Below, in pieces: positions 38,305-45,900 of a stretch of 45,900 nt of DNA. The position numbers and the translations under genes were made by a program. Numbering within the stretch: the stretch's first letter is position 1; every line of letters begins with the position of its first letter. Source of the stretch: an uncultured Clostridium sp. (GTDB taxonomy: Bacteria; Bacillota; Clostridia; TANB77; CAG-508); assembly GCA_948435735.1 (NCBI GenBank), contig CAOJGX010000008.1:1-45900 (forward strand). Reading direction: 5' to 3'. Below the pieces are notes generated by a model. That model worked only from the letters and a program-made list of their open reading frames with translations. It was not told where the DNA came from and made no database searches.

Positions 38305-39438
38305 TTATTTATTTCCCAAACCTTTATTTTTTCTTAAAAAGGTTGGAATATCTAATTCATTTGAGTTGTTATCATTGCTTGAAGTATTGGAAGTTACACT
38401 CGAATTTCTCTTTTTCCAAGCTTCTGCAACAATGTTATCATAATTTTGGGTAACATTTTTTCGGTCTTCTTCTTTTTCAAAACCAGTTGCAATAACTGTA
38501 ATCTGGATTTCATCTCCTAAACTATCGTCTGTAACAGTACCAAAGATGATATTAGCTTCTGGGTCTGCATTTCTTTGTACTAATTCAGCTGCCGTATTGG
38601 CTTCGTGTAGACCAATATCAGATCCACCTGTAATATTGATAATAACACCTTTTGCTCCTTCGATTGAAGTTTCTAATAATGGACTTTGAATAGCTTCTTT
38701 AGCAGCATCTTCTGCTCTATTTTCTCCGCTTGCTCTACCAACTCCCATGTGTGCCATACCTTGGTTTAACATAATGGTTTTAACATCCGCAAAATCTAAG
38801 TTGATTAAACCAGGAACAGAAATTAAGTCTGAAATACCTTGCACACCTTGTCTTAATACATCATCTGCCATTCTGAAGGCTTCTACAATAGAAGTTTTGC
38901 GGTCAATCACTTGCAATAATTTATCATTTGGAATGACAACTAAGGTATCGACTCTTCCTTTTAAAGAGGCTACACCACGTTCTGCTTGTGCTAATCTTTT
39001 CTTTCCTTCAAATGTAAATGGTTTGGTTACAACACCAATTGTCAAAATACCTAATTCTTTCGCTGTTGCAGCCACAATCGGAGCAGCTCCTGTACCAGTT
39101 CCTCCGCCCATTCCTGCTGTAACAAATACCATATCAGCACCTTTTAATACTTCAGCAATTTCGGCACGACTTTCTTCTGCTGCTTGTGTTCCAATATCTG
39201 GATTTGCACCAGCACCTAAGCCTCGTGTTAATTTTTCCCCAATTTGAATTTTTGAACTAGCTTTTGATAAATTCAGTGCTTGTCTATCGGTATTCACTGA
39301 AATAAATTCAACATTTTTTATGCCGGCTTCAATCATTCTGTTGACTGCGTTATTTCCTGCTCCTCCTACTCCAATTACTTTTATAGTAGCTGTTCCATCC
39401 ATCATGTAATTTAATTCCTCACTATTATCCATTATCAT
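38305..39438 (-). CDS. ftsZ: Cell division protein FtsZ
   Basis: 377 residues; tubulin-like GTPase forming the Z ring. [17 protein letters not shown], the GTP loop [12 protein letters not shown] and the synergy loop NLDFADVKT are present, and the C-terminal anchor is [10 protein letters not shown], which binds FtsA and other partners. AAGGAGG lies eight bases before the ATG. It is 60 bases downstream of ftsA. No in-frame CGG. Confidence 0.97.
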   Translation of the reverse strand: MIMDNSEELNYMMDGTATIKVIGVGGAGNNAVNRMIEAGIKNVEFISVNTDRQALNLSKASSKIQIGEKLTRGLGAGANPDIGTQAAEESRAEIAEVLKGADMVFVTAGMGGGTGTGAAPIVAATAKELGILTIGVVTKPFTFEGKKRLAQAERGVASLKGRVDTLVVIPNDKLLQVIDRKTSIVEAFRMADDVLRQGVQGISDLISVPGLINLDFADVKTIMLNQGMAHMGVGRASGENRAEDAAKEAIQSPLLETSIEGAKGVIINITGGSDIGLHEANTAAELVQRNADPEANIIFGTVTDDSLGDEIQITVIATGFEKEEDRKNVTQNYDNIVAEAWKKRNSSVTSNTSSNDNNSNELDIPTFLRKNKGLGNK

Positions 39439-39497
39439 AAGGTATATCCTCCTTCATTTTATATTTAAAAACCTTAATAATTCCTATATTTTTTATT

Positions 39498-40730
39498 CTA
39501 TGAATAGAAAAAATCCTTTATTTTTTCCATGATTATTTTGAATACACTTGTTTCTGTTTTAGTCCCTATACTACTTGAAACTGTTTTTGCATATGGTCTA
39601 GCTGCAATGTATCGAACCAGTGCATAACCTACTCGATACGTGGATTTTACAGTACTGATTAATCTACCAGTTGAAATTTTGACTGGAATATTTAAAATAA
39701 TTTTACCTGCCATATCACTTTTATTAATATTGACAATCCCTTCTCCAGTCAAAATCACATTGTTGATATTGGTTTTAACACCATGTGATGTGATATCTTT
39801 ATTGACTAAAGTAAATATTTCTTCAATTCTTGCTTCAATGATTTCTACTAAATCTGAACTTTTAATGGTTTTGTTTTTATTATTTTCATCTTTGCAAGTA
39901 TTGAGTACAATGTTATTATCATTATCAATAAATGATTTTAAGGCAAGGCCATATTGTCTTTTTAATTTATCCGCTTCTTCTGTCGATATGCCTAAAACAT
40001 ACGCAATATCACTTGTGATGTTATCTCCCCCTAAGGCAATCGTGTTTGTGTAGATAAAGGAAGAACCGTTAAATACACCAATTTCAGTATTTCCTGCACC
40101 AATGTCTAATATCATCACATTATCGCTTAATTCATTGGTGTCTAATACTAGATTTCTTTCTGCTAAGGCAGTTGGTACAATTCCATCTATCTCAATTCCA
40201 GCTTTGCGGAATACAGATTTTAATTGTTTCATATAGTCTTTTTCTGCTAATATAATTTGTGCGGTTAAGGTAAAATTTGAACTAAACTTACCAACAGGGT
40301 CTTCTACTGTTTTGCCATCTTCTAGTATGAACTTATCTGGTACAATATCAATTAGTTCTTTATCTTCTGGGATTTCAATATCTCTTACCTGTATAATTGC
40401 TGAGGCAACATCTCTTACCTGTATGCCAGCTAATTTATCTTTTGCTTCTTTGACGATACTGTTTTGTACAATTGTTATGTGTTTTCCTGGTATAATCGTA
40501 TAAGCAGAATTAATGGTTAAATTTGAAATTTCTTCTACTTCTTTGATGGTTTTTGCAATCGCTAAACTTAATGCTTCTTCATCTACAATGATACCTTTTT
40601 GAAGTGCCGCGCATTTACTGCTCGTACTACAAATAATCTCAATTTGGTTGAAATTATTAACTTCGCCCACAAATGTACTTACCTTAGAGGTTCCAATATC
40701 GATACCAACGATTATATCCCCTATTGCCAA
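39498..40730 (-). CDS. ftsA: Cell division protein FtsA
   Basis: 410 residues; actin-like protein linking FtsZ to the membrane. VGIDIGTSKV at the start, VMILDIGAGNTEIGVF and a C-terminal amphipathic helix (IIMEKIKDFFYS) are present. The start is TTG at 40730 after GGAGG at nine bases; no ATG is nearby. It ends with TAG, showing that TAG is used as stop in this genome. Confidence 0.95.
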   Translation of the reverse strand: MAIGDIIVGIDIGTSKVSTFVGEVNNFNQIEIICSTSSKCAALQKGIIVDEEALSLAIAKTIKEVEEISNLTINSAYTIIPGKHITIVQNSIVKEAKDKLAGIQVRDVASAIIQVRDIEIPEDKELIDIVPDKFILEDGKTVEDPVGKFSSNFTLTAQIILAEKDYMKQLKSVFRKAGIEIDGIVPTALAERNLVLDTNELSDNVMILDIGAGNTEIGVFNGSSFIYTNTIALGGDNITSDIAYVLGISTEEADKLKRQYGLALKSFIDNDNNIVLNTCKDENNKNKTIKSSDLVEIIEARIEEIFTLVNKDITSHGVKTNINNVILTGEGIVNINKSDMAGKIILNIPVKISTGRLISTVKSTYRVGYALVRYIAARPYAKTVSSSIGTKTETSVFKIIMEKIKDFFYS

Positions 40731-40878
40731 GTCACAATTCCTCCATTTTATTTTTAAAAAATTTGTTTTTTACTCTTTTTTAAATCAGTAGCATTAGAAT
40801 ATTACATTTTTTGAAAAAAGTCAAGGTTTATTGTCATATTTTTGTAACAAAATTGTAATATTTTTGTAAAATTTTCTT

Positions 40879-41286
40879 TTAAGATTTCTCTTTTGCTTGC
40901 GCCTCTTCGCTTTGATGATTTTTATTTCGCAAGCTTGTTTGAAATTTTAATGTCCACTTCTCAATATAGTATCTTCGGATAATGCCTAAATTATTAAACA
41001 TTCTCCAAACAAATACAAAAATCGCTGCTAAATAGATGTCTACATTCAATTTTTGACCTAAATAAGTCAGCAACATAGACAAAATAGCATTCCCAAAAAA
41101 ACCTGATAAAAATATTTGCAAATCAAAATTCTTTTTTATAACAGAAGCAATTCCTCCAAATACCGTATCCAGTGCTGCAATAATCGCAATAGATAAATAA
41201 ATCGAATACGTATATGGAATCACTGGTGCATTCATTCCGATTAACGCTCCAATGATACAACCTATAATAATTGAAATATAAATCAT
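40879..41286 (-). CDS. sbp: Small basic protein (DUF1290, Sbp)
   Basis: 135 residues with three to four membrane helices. The pattern GALIGMNAPVIPYTYSIYLSIA and ALDTVFGGIASVIKK is typical of the DUF1290 protein found between DUF881 and ftsA genes. Function unknown, probably linked to division. GGAGGAG is before the ATG. Confidence 0.9.
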   Translation of the reverse strand: MIYISIIIGCIIGALIGMNAPVIPYTYSIYLSIAIIAALDTVFGGIASVIKKNFDLQIFLSGFFGNAILSMLLTYLGQKLNVDIYLAAIFVFVWRMFNNLGIIRRYYIEKWTLKFQTSLRNKNHQSEEAQAKEKS

Positions 41287-41298
41287 TTTTTTCTCCTC

Positions 41299-41994
41299 CT
41301 ATTTTTTTACATTTATATAATCTAATTTCATTTCCCCTTGGTATTTAGGAAGCATAATATTTTCCTCAACCGTATAAGTAATGTCTTTGTCGTTTGCCTT
41401 GATTTCATCTAAATAGCCACCTTTTATCGTAATGGCACTTTCCAAATATTTTCGGTCACCAATTGCTTTGACTACATACGGCCCCGAAATTCGTCTGCCA
41501 TTGACTAAAATAATTCGATTATTAATCAAAGCAATATCCGTTTGTGCTACAATTCTTTCATCATTAATCGCAATCGCTTCTGCACCTGCTAATTTCAATT
41601 CGTTGACTAAACTAATTAAGTCAAATCGTTCGATATTTTTGAAATCATTATCTTTCAATGTTATCATAATTCCTTCGCCTTGTACATCTGTATAGCCTAA
41701 AAACTTTTCGGCTTCAACAAATTCTTGTTTTAAAAGTTCTGTTGCATTTTCCTCTGAAGACATTTGGGTTTTATATTCTTGAATTTTTTGGTTCGTATCT
41801 TCTAATTTAATTTCCGCTTCTTCATATTTTTCCTTCCAACTTGCTAATTCTGACCTAAGTTCTGTTTCTCTCATGGTTTCAATCGCTACAATATCGGTTT
41901 GTTCAATGGTCTTAAATTGGGTAAACATAACCAAACACAAAATTAGTGCTACACAACCAATGGATATACTCAAAATTACATTTTCTTTTTTCAA
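41299..41994 (-). CDS. DUF881 protein (YlxX/YlxW family), second copy
   Basis: 231 residues from a TTG at 41994, which has GAGGTG six bases upstream; a GTG at 42003 overlaps that ribosome site and is less likely. One N-terminal membrane helix, a coiled coil (about 35-75), and the DUF881 domain with LVNELKLAGAEAIAINDERI and YVVKAIGDRKYLESAI. It sits head-to-tail with a paralogue, the usual ylxW-ylxX arrangement near divIB. Confidence 0.88.
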   Translation of the reverse strand: MKKENVILSISIGCVALILCLVMFTQFKTIEQTDIVAIETMRETELRSELASWKEKYEEAEIKLEDTNQKIQEYKTQMSSEENATELLKQEFVEAEKFLGYTDVQGEGIMITLKDNDFKNIERFDLISLVNELKLAGAEAIAINDERIVAQTDIALINNRIILVNGRRISGPYVVKAIGDRKYLESAITIKGGYLDEIKANDKDITYTVEENIMLPKYQGEMKLDYINVKK

Positions 41995-42005
41995 CTTTTT
42001 CACCT

Positions 42006-42719
42006 CTATTCAACATTTTTCGCATATTCAAACTGATAAATTCCATTGTATTTCGGAATGACAACATTTTGTACCTCTTTTACTTCTACTTGAACACCAT
42101 CTTCTTCTAGCAATTCCAAATAACCACCCGGCATCGTTAACGCTCCATTTAATTTTTCGGTTAAACCAATTGCTTTAATTTCAAATGGTGAACCAACTTT
42201 TTCTCCATTCACTTTTGTAATATTACCAGCACAAGTAATTGCTGTACTATTCACAATACGCTGACCATTGATTGAAATTGCCTCTGCCCCAGCATTTTTC
42301 AAAGCATTGATAACTTCTAATAAATCCCCATCATGTACAATATAATCGGTTGCATTTCCTATCACTTTAGCACTATTGGCATCTTTTAGAATAATCATCA
42401 GACCCTGACCTGTTACTTCATTATAACCTAATAAAGTTCCCGCTTGTTCTAACTCATTTCTTAGATTCACAGAATCCGTATCTTCTTTTGCGACTTCTGT
42501 TCGCAACTCTTCTAACTCCTTTTCTTTGTCAATTCCTTCTTGATAAATTGCTTCATATCTTTCTTTCCATTTCAAAACACTATTTCTTAACTCATTTTCC
42601 TTCTGTGTTTTTCCAACTCCTGTAGACGAATCACTGACTGTTTTAATTTGTATACAAATTCCAAGTGTTAGCAACATGCACATAATTCCTAATAAAATTC
42701 CTACTTTTTTATGATTCAC
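42006..42719 (-). CDS. DUF881 protein (YlxX/YlxW family), first copy
   Basis: 237 residues. The GTG at 42719, inside the last codons of divIB, is chosen because AAGAAGGTGA precedes it; an ATG 39 bases up has no ribosome site. Membrane helix at about 5-22, coiled coil, then VINALKNAGAEAISINGQRI and FEIKAIGLTEKLNGAL as in DUF881. Translation is probably coupled to divIB. The family is associated with cell division but has no known activity. Confidence 0.88.
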   Translation of the reverse strand: MNHKKVGILLGIMCMLLTLGICIQIKTVSDSSTGVGKTQKENELRNSVLKWKERYEAIYQEGIDKEKELEELRTEVAKEDTDSVNLRNELEQAGTLLGYNEVTGQGLMIILKDANSAKVIGNATDYIVHDGDLLEVINALKNAGAEAISINGQRIVNSTAITCAGNITKVNGEKVGSPFEIKAIGLTEKLNGALTMPGGYLELLEEDGVQVEVKEVQNVVIPKYNGIYQFEYAKNVE

Positions 42720-43563
42720 TTCCGTCACCTTCTTTCTCACTTTTTTTAAAATACACATACTCCGAATTCAAATCTCCATTGACTAAAATCTTGCCTGACT
42801 CTCCTTTTCGTACTTCTAATAGTTTTTTTACATATAAAAATCGAGTATTCAATTCACTTCCGTCACCTAAATACGCAATTTTTCCTTCGGTATCTAAATA
42901 AATTGTATAATCCTTTTCATTGGAAATGTCAATCTTTGTAATCAAATTCGCAATTTGGTTGTTATTGGCTGTTTCCATGATTTTGGAAAGCATGTTCATT
43001 TTCTTTAAATCTGTATTGTCTAATCTGTCGTTTTCTTTGATGTTGCTTAAATCTGTTGTGAAGCCTAGAATGATTGGAACATCTGGTTTGTCATTTGAAA
43101 TTTCTAATACATAGCCTTGTTTATCAATATAAACATAACTATTGGCCAATTGCAGTACATATTCTATATTACGCTCTTCTATCACCAGTTTTATCTTATT
43201 GGGCAAAACCCTCTTTATTTGTACATCATTCACATACGAATTCTCTTTTAACTTCTTCTTGATTACTTTCTTGGAAATAGCAAAAACATTCGTACCTTTT
43301 TCAATACCCGAAAAACTAACAATTTGCTCAGCTGATATTCTTGTGTTTTTCTCTACTAAAATTTCCGTAATATCAAAAGCTCCTGAAACAAAGATAAACA
43401 CAATTGCCACTATTATCAAAGCAAGTGTAACTAATATTTTGGTTCGTAGTGACCTAGAAACCTCTTGTTTTTTGGGCGAGTGCTTGTACTCTTTTTTAGA
43501 GGCTGTATTTTCTACAGCCATTCTCGTTTTTGGGTTTTTTCTATGTTCAACCGTACTTTTCAC
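42709..43563 (-). CDS. divIB: Cell division protein DivIB/FtsQ
   Basis: 284 residues. A cytoplasmic basic tail, one membrane helix (about 46-66), then a POTRA domain (FDITEILVEKNTRISAEQIVSFSGIEKGTNVFAIS is split over it) and the beta domain ending in GKILVNGDLNSEYVYF. It belongs to the FtsB-FtsL-DivIB complex of the septum. It follows murA directly. Confidence 0.92.
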   Translation of the reverse strand: MKSTVEHRKNPKTRMAVENTASKKEYKHSPKKQEVSRSLRTKILVTLALIIVAIVFIFVSGAFDITEILVEKNTRISAEQIVSFSGIEKGTNVFAISKKVIKKKLKENSYVNDVQIKRVLPNKIKLVIEERNIEYVLQLANSYVYIDKQGYVLEISNDKPDVPIILGFTTDLSNIKENDRLDNTDLKKMNMLSKIMETANNNQIANLITKIDISNEKDYTIYLDTEGKIAYLGDGSELNTRFLYVKKLLEVRKGESGKILVNGDLNSEYVYFKKSEKEGDGSES

Positions 43564-44830
43564 CTAATTTTCATTCCTTTCTTCTTCCCTTGTGATATGA
43601 GCACCTAATGAATTTAGTTTTTTATCCAAATTATCATAACCACGCAAAATATATTCTACTTTTTGAACTTTGGTTGTTCCTTTTGCAGCAATTCCAGCAA
43701 GCATCAGTGAAGCACCACCACGTAAATCCGTACTTTCCACATTCGCCCCATGCAATCTTTTAACCCCTTTGATAATTGCCGTCTTTCCTTCAATGTTAAT
43801 TTTAGCTCCCATACGTTTTAATTCTTGAGCAAATTTAAAACGATTTTCAAAAATATTTTCTGTCACGATGGAAGTTCCTTTGCAGGTTGTCAAAAAAGTG
43901 GTAAACAGTGGTTGCAAATCTGTTGGAAAACCTGGATATGGCAAAGTTTTGACTTCTGTCCCAATCAGTTTGCCATTGGCTTTTAAATAAATGGTATTTT
44001 TTACGATATCTACTCTACAACCACATTCTTGTAGCTTATGTAAAATCGGACTAATATGCTCTGGGCATACTTTGTTTAATTTTATATCACCACCTGTTAT
44101 GGCAGTTGCTAACAAAAGAGTTCCAGCTTCAATTCGGTCTGGCATAATGGTATAGGAAACCTCACGTAGTTCTTTGACACCTCGAATTTTGATAATATTA
44201 GTACCTGCACCTGTAATTTTGGCACCCATTCTGTTAAGGAAATCAGCTAAATCAACAATTTCTGGTTCCATTGCAGCATTTTTTAAAATAACTTCATGGG
44301 TTCCTAACACAGATGCTAAAATCAAATTTTCAGTTGCTCCAACACTTGGAAAGTCTAATTGAACTTCAGTGCTTATTATTGTATCACATTTGCATTGAAT
44401 ATTGCTAGTGTTTTCGTCAATTTTTATACCAATTTTTTTAAACCCTTTTAAATGTAAGTCTATTGGTCTACTTCCAATGTCACAACCACCTGGATAAGAG
44501 AAGTTTGCTTCTCCAAATCGAGAAATAATTGCCCCTGCAATGATAACTGAGGAACGTAATTTACGCATTAATTCTTCTGGAATGGTCGTTCCTTTCATAT
44601 TTCTGCTATCAATGATTAACTTTTTTTTGTCTTTTTTTACTTTGCATCCGAAGACTTTCTAAGATTTGTATGGTAATCTTAACATCTGAAATGTCTGGTA
44701 CATTATACAATTTGGAAACTTTCCCATTTAAAATCGTTGCCGCTAAAATGGGTAAGGTTGCATTTTTAGAACCAGCTACATCAATTTCACCAGTAAGCCT
44801 CGTGCCACCTTTGATTATGTAGTTATACAT
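43564..44830 (-). CDS. murA: UDP-N-acetylglucosamine 1-carboxyvinyltransferase; needs +1 shift at CGG
   Basis: First committed enzyme of peptidoglycan synthesis. The frame from 44830 (after GAGGTG) breaks at CTT CGG ATG (C at 44650). Skipping the C gives CTT-GGA-TGC-AAA, that is ESLGCKVKKD, joining the second frame for 421 residues, the normal length. The active-site cysteine is in GGCDIGSRPIDLHLKG; DRIEAGTLLLA and the final RGYDNLDKKLNSLGA are present. Without the shift only about 73 residues are made. Position before divIB is common in Clostridia. Confidence 0.93.
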
Positions 44831-44924
44831 GTTTATTCACCTCTTCATAAAATTTTGGTATTCTTTTTATGTTACATATTATGAAGAGTTGACGTAAAAT
44901 GTTACCCGCTATAGGCGATAAGTT

Positions 44925-45737
44925 TTAAATCAATCTTTTCTTTTTTTCTTCTTCAATCTGTTTTGTACTTTTTCTAGGTGTTGGTAAATCTTCTGGCATT
45001 GTTCCTCCAATTCTTTTGATAGTTTGTCTCACTGCCTGCCCTACTTGATGATGTGTTATGCAGGCTTCATTTTCATACTTAATGTTTTTGTTTTTTAGCA
45101 CTTCATCTGTTTGCGTTATACGAAATAAATTTGCAGCCAATTCTGTACTGCTCATATAATCTAAAACATCTTCTTTTTCTGATATTCCTTTTCTATTTGC
45201 TATATCTTTAGCATCTTCTCCGTTATACAATCCTCTATATCCATAATTATTAAATTTTCCATAATTTTTTACACCAGCTGATTTAGCCGTATCAAATAAA
45301 TATTTATTTTTACTTTTTACATTTTGCCTAGTGTACAACCTTTTGTCATCTTCGCTTAATTGCTCGTATTCTTGTCTTGTTATTTCTTGTTTTCTAGTCT
45401 GAATAGCAAAATAAGTTTGTGCTAACGCAATTGCTTTTTTTCTACTGTCTCCGTTTTGTGCAATTAAATAGCAAGCATATCTAGTTAATTTAATATCTCC
45501 TACATTTTTAGAACTAATCCCCGCTTTTACGATTTTGCCGACATTGGCAAAATGGTTAGAAGCATTAATTTTACTATTTTCGCAAGCTTCCTTTGCTTTA
45601 TTTATTACTTGTTCAAATCTTCTCCACTGTTTGTATTCTAATACGCTCATAATTTCCCTAGCATACCAAAATTCTATTCCATTTTCATCCATATGTTTAA
45701 TACTTTCAAAATTCTTCTCTGTTTTATTTTCTATCAT
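44925..45737 (-). CDS. DinD-like DNA-damage-inducible protein / BRO-type antirepressor relative
   Basis: About 270 residues. The N-terminal IEFWYAREIMSVLEYKQWRRFE resembles the BRO-N/DinD start, and the segment KLTRYACYLIAQNGDSRKKAIALAQTYFA is typical of DinD. E. coli DinD inhibits RecA filaments; here the role is unproven. The second of two adjacent ATG codons after AAGGAGG is chosen. It is read toward murA but separated by about 90 bases. Confidence 0.85.
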   Translation of the reverse strand: MIENKTEKNFESIKHMDENGIEFWYAREIMSVLEYKQWRRFEQVINKAKEACENSKINASNHFANVGKIVKAGISSKNVGDIKLTRYACYLIAQNGDSRKKAIALAQTYFAIQTRKQEITRQEYEQLSEDDKRLYTRQNVKSKNKYLFDTAKSAGVKNYGKFNNYGYRGLYNGEDAKDIANRKGISEKEDVLDYMSSTELAANLFRITQTDEVLKNKNIKYENEACITHHQVGQAVRQTIKRIGGTMPEDLPTPRKSTKQIEEEKKKRLI

Positions 45738-45900
45738 CATACCTCCTTGTATCATCCATTATTTTATCAAAATTAATCCAATTTCCCTATTACATTCCTT
45801 TATATCACAAAACCAATCTCTTTTCAAGCACATTCTTACAACCAAGCAGGTTTAAGGAATGAAATTTATTTTTCATTTCTTAAAGTCCTTGATATAAATC

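Noticed and set aside
8028..44650. Explaining the CGG shifts as ordinary homopolymer sequencing errors
   Set aside because: None of the nine sites is in a homopolymer run that would account for it; all are a lone C before GG at a codon boundary. A motif-specific artefact is still possible and is listed as the test, but generic indel noise is rejected because long A/T runs in the same genes are error-free.
44925..45737. DinD-like gene as part of a prophage
   Set aside because: No other phage gene is seen in the window beside it.

Overview
The window is a low-GC, spore-forming member of the Bacillota, most likely an anaerobic gut Clostridia. The reasons are AT-rich DNA, SigH, the SpoIIGA-SigE sporulation pair, a divIB-DUF881-sbp-ftsA-ftsZ division cluster, RNase Y, and a V-type ATPase operon of the ntp kind. 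Almost all host genes are on the minus strand.

Layout. 1-1670: left end of an IS200/IS605 copy lying outside the window, tRNA-Glu, a membrane-anchored DUF5050-like protein, tRNA-Thr(CGT). About 1784-7352: a plus-strand mobilizable element of the Tn4451 type (large serine recombinase, MobV relaxase with an oriT-like site, TnpV, two small ribbon-helix-helix-like proteins, a BlaI/MecI-type repressor), with an attenuator-like leader before the recombinase and a long palindrome at its right side. 7436-7550: a candidate small RNA. 7571-12000: a Lon-family protease paired with a large protein of unknown function. 12042-13618: tsaE-tsaB-rimI. 13700-18600: an FTR-like protein, a membrane protein, VOC, AraC, tRNA-Thr(GGT), sigH and a broken ABC exporter. 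18925-23370: class A PBP and TrkA/TrkH. 23423-31721: V-ATPase operon (G/H, C, I, K, F, E, A, B, D), read toward TrkH. 31877-35432: RNase Y, a receiver protein, PurD. 35570-36274: an IS200/IS605 element. 36447-44830: sigE, spoIIGA, ftsZ, ftsA, sbp, two DUF881 proteins, divIB, murA. 44925-45737: a DinD-like protein.

The main discovery is a coding anomaly. Six otherwise well-preserved genes (V-ATPase B, D and I, MurA, SpoIIGA, and the partner of the Lon protease) are each interrupted by one or more single-base +1 shifts, nine in all. Every one has the same form: an extra C placed exactly between two codons, directly before a glycine codon GGN, so the ribosome meets an in-frame CGG. Skipping the C restores the family sequence and the normal family length in each case. 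I found only one other in-frame CGG in the recognised genes of the window (receiver protein, codon 74), where no shift is needed. No frameshift of any other type was seen. This looks like +1 frameshifting at CGG, decoded as C-GGN (Gly), comparable in form to the AGG-Y shifts described in Perkinsus mitochondrial cox1. A systematic sequencing artefact is the main alternative and can be tested.
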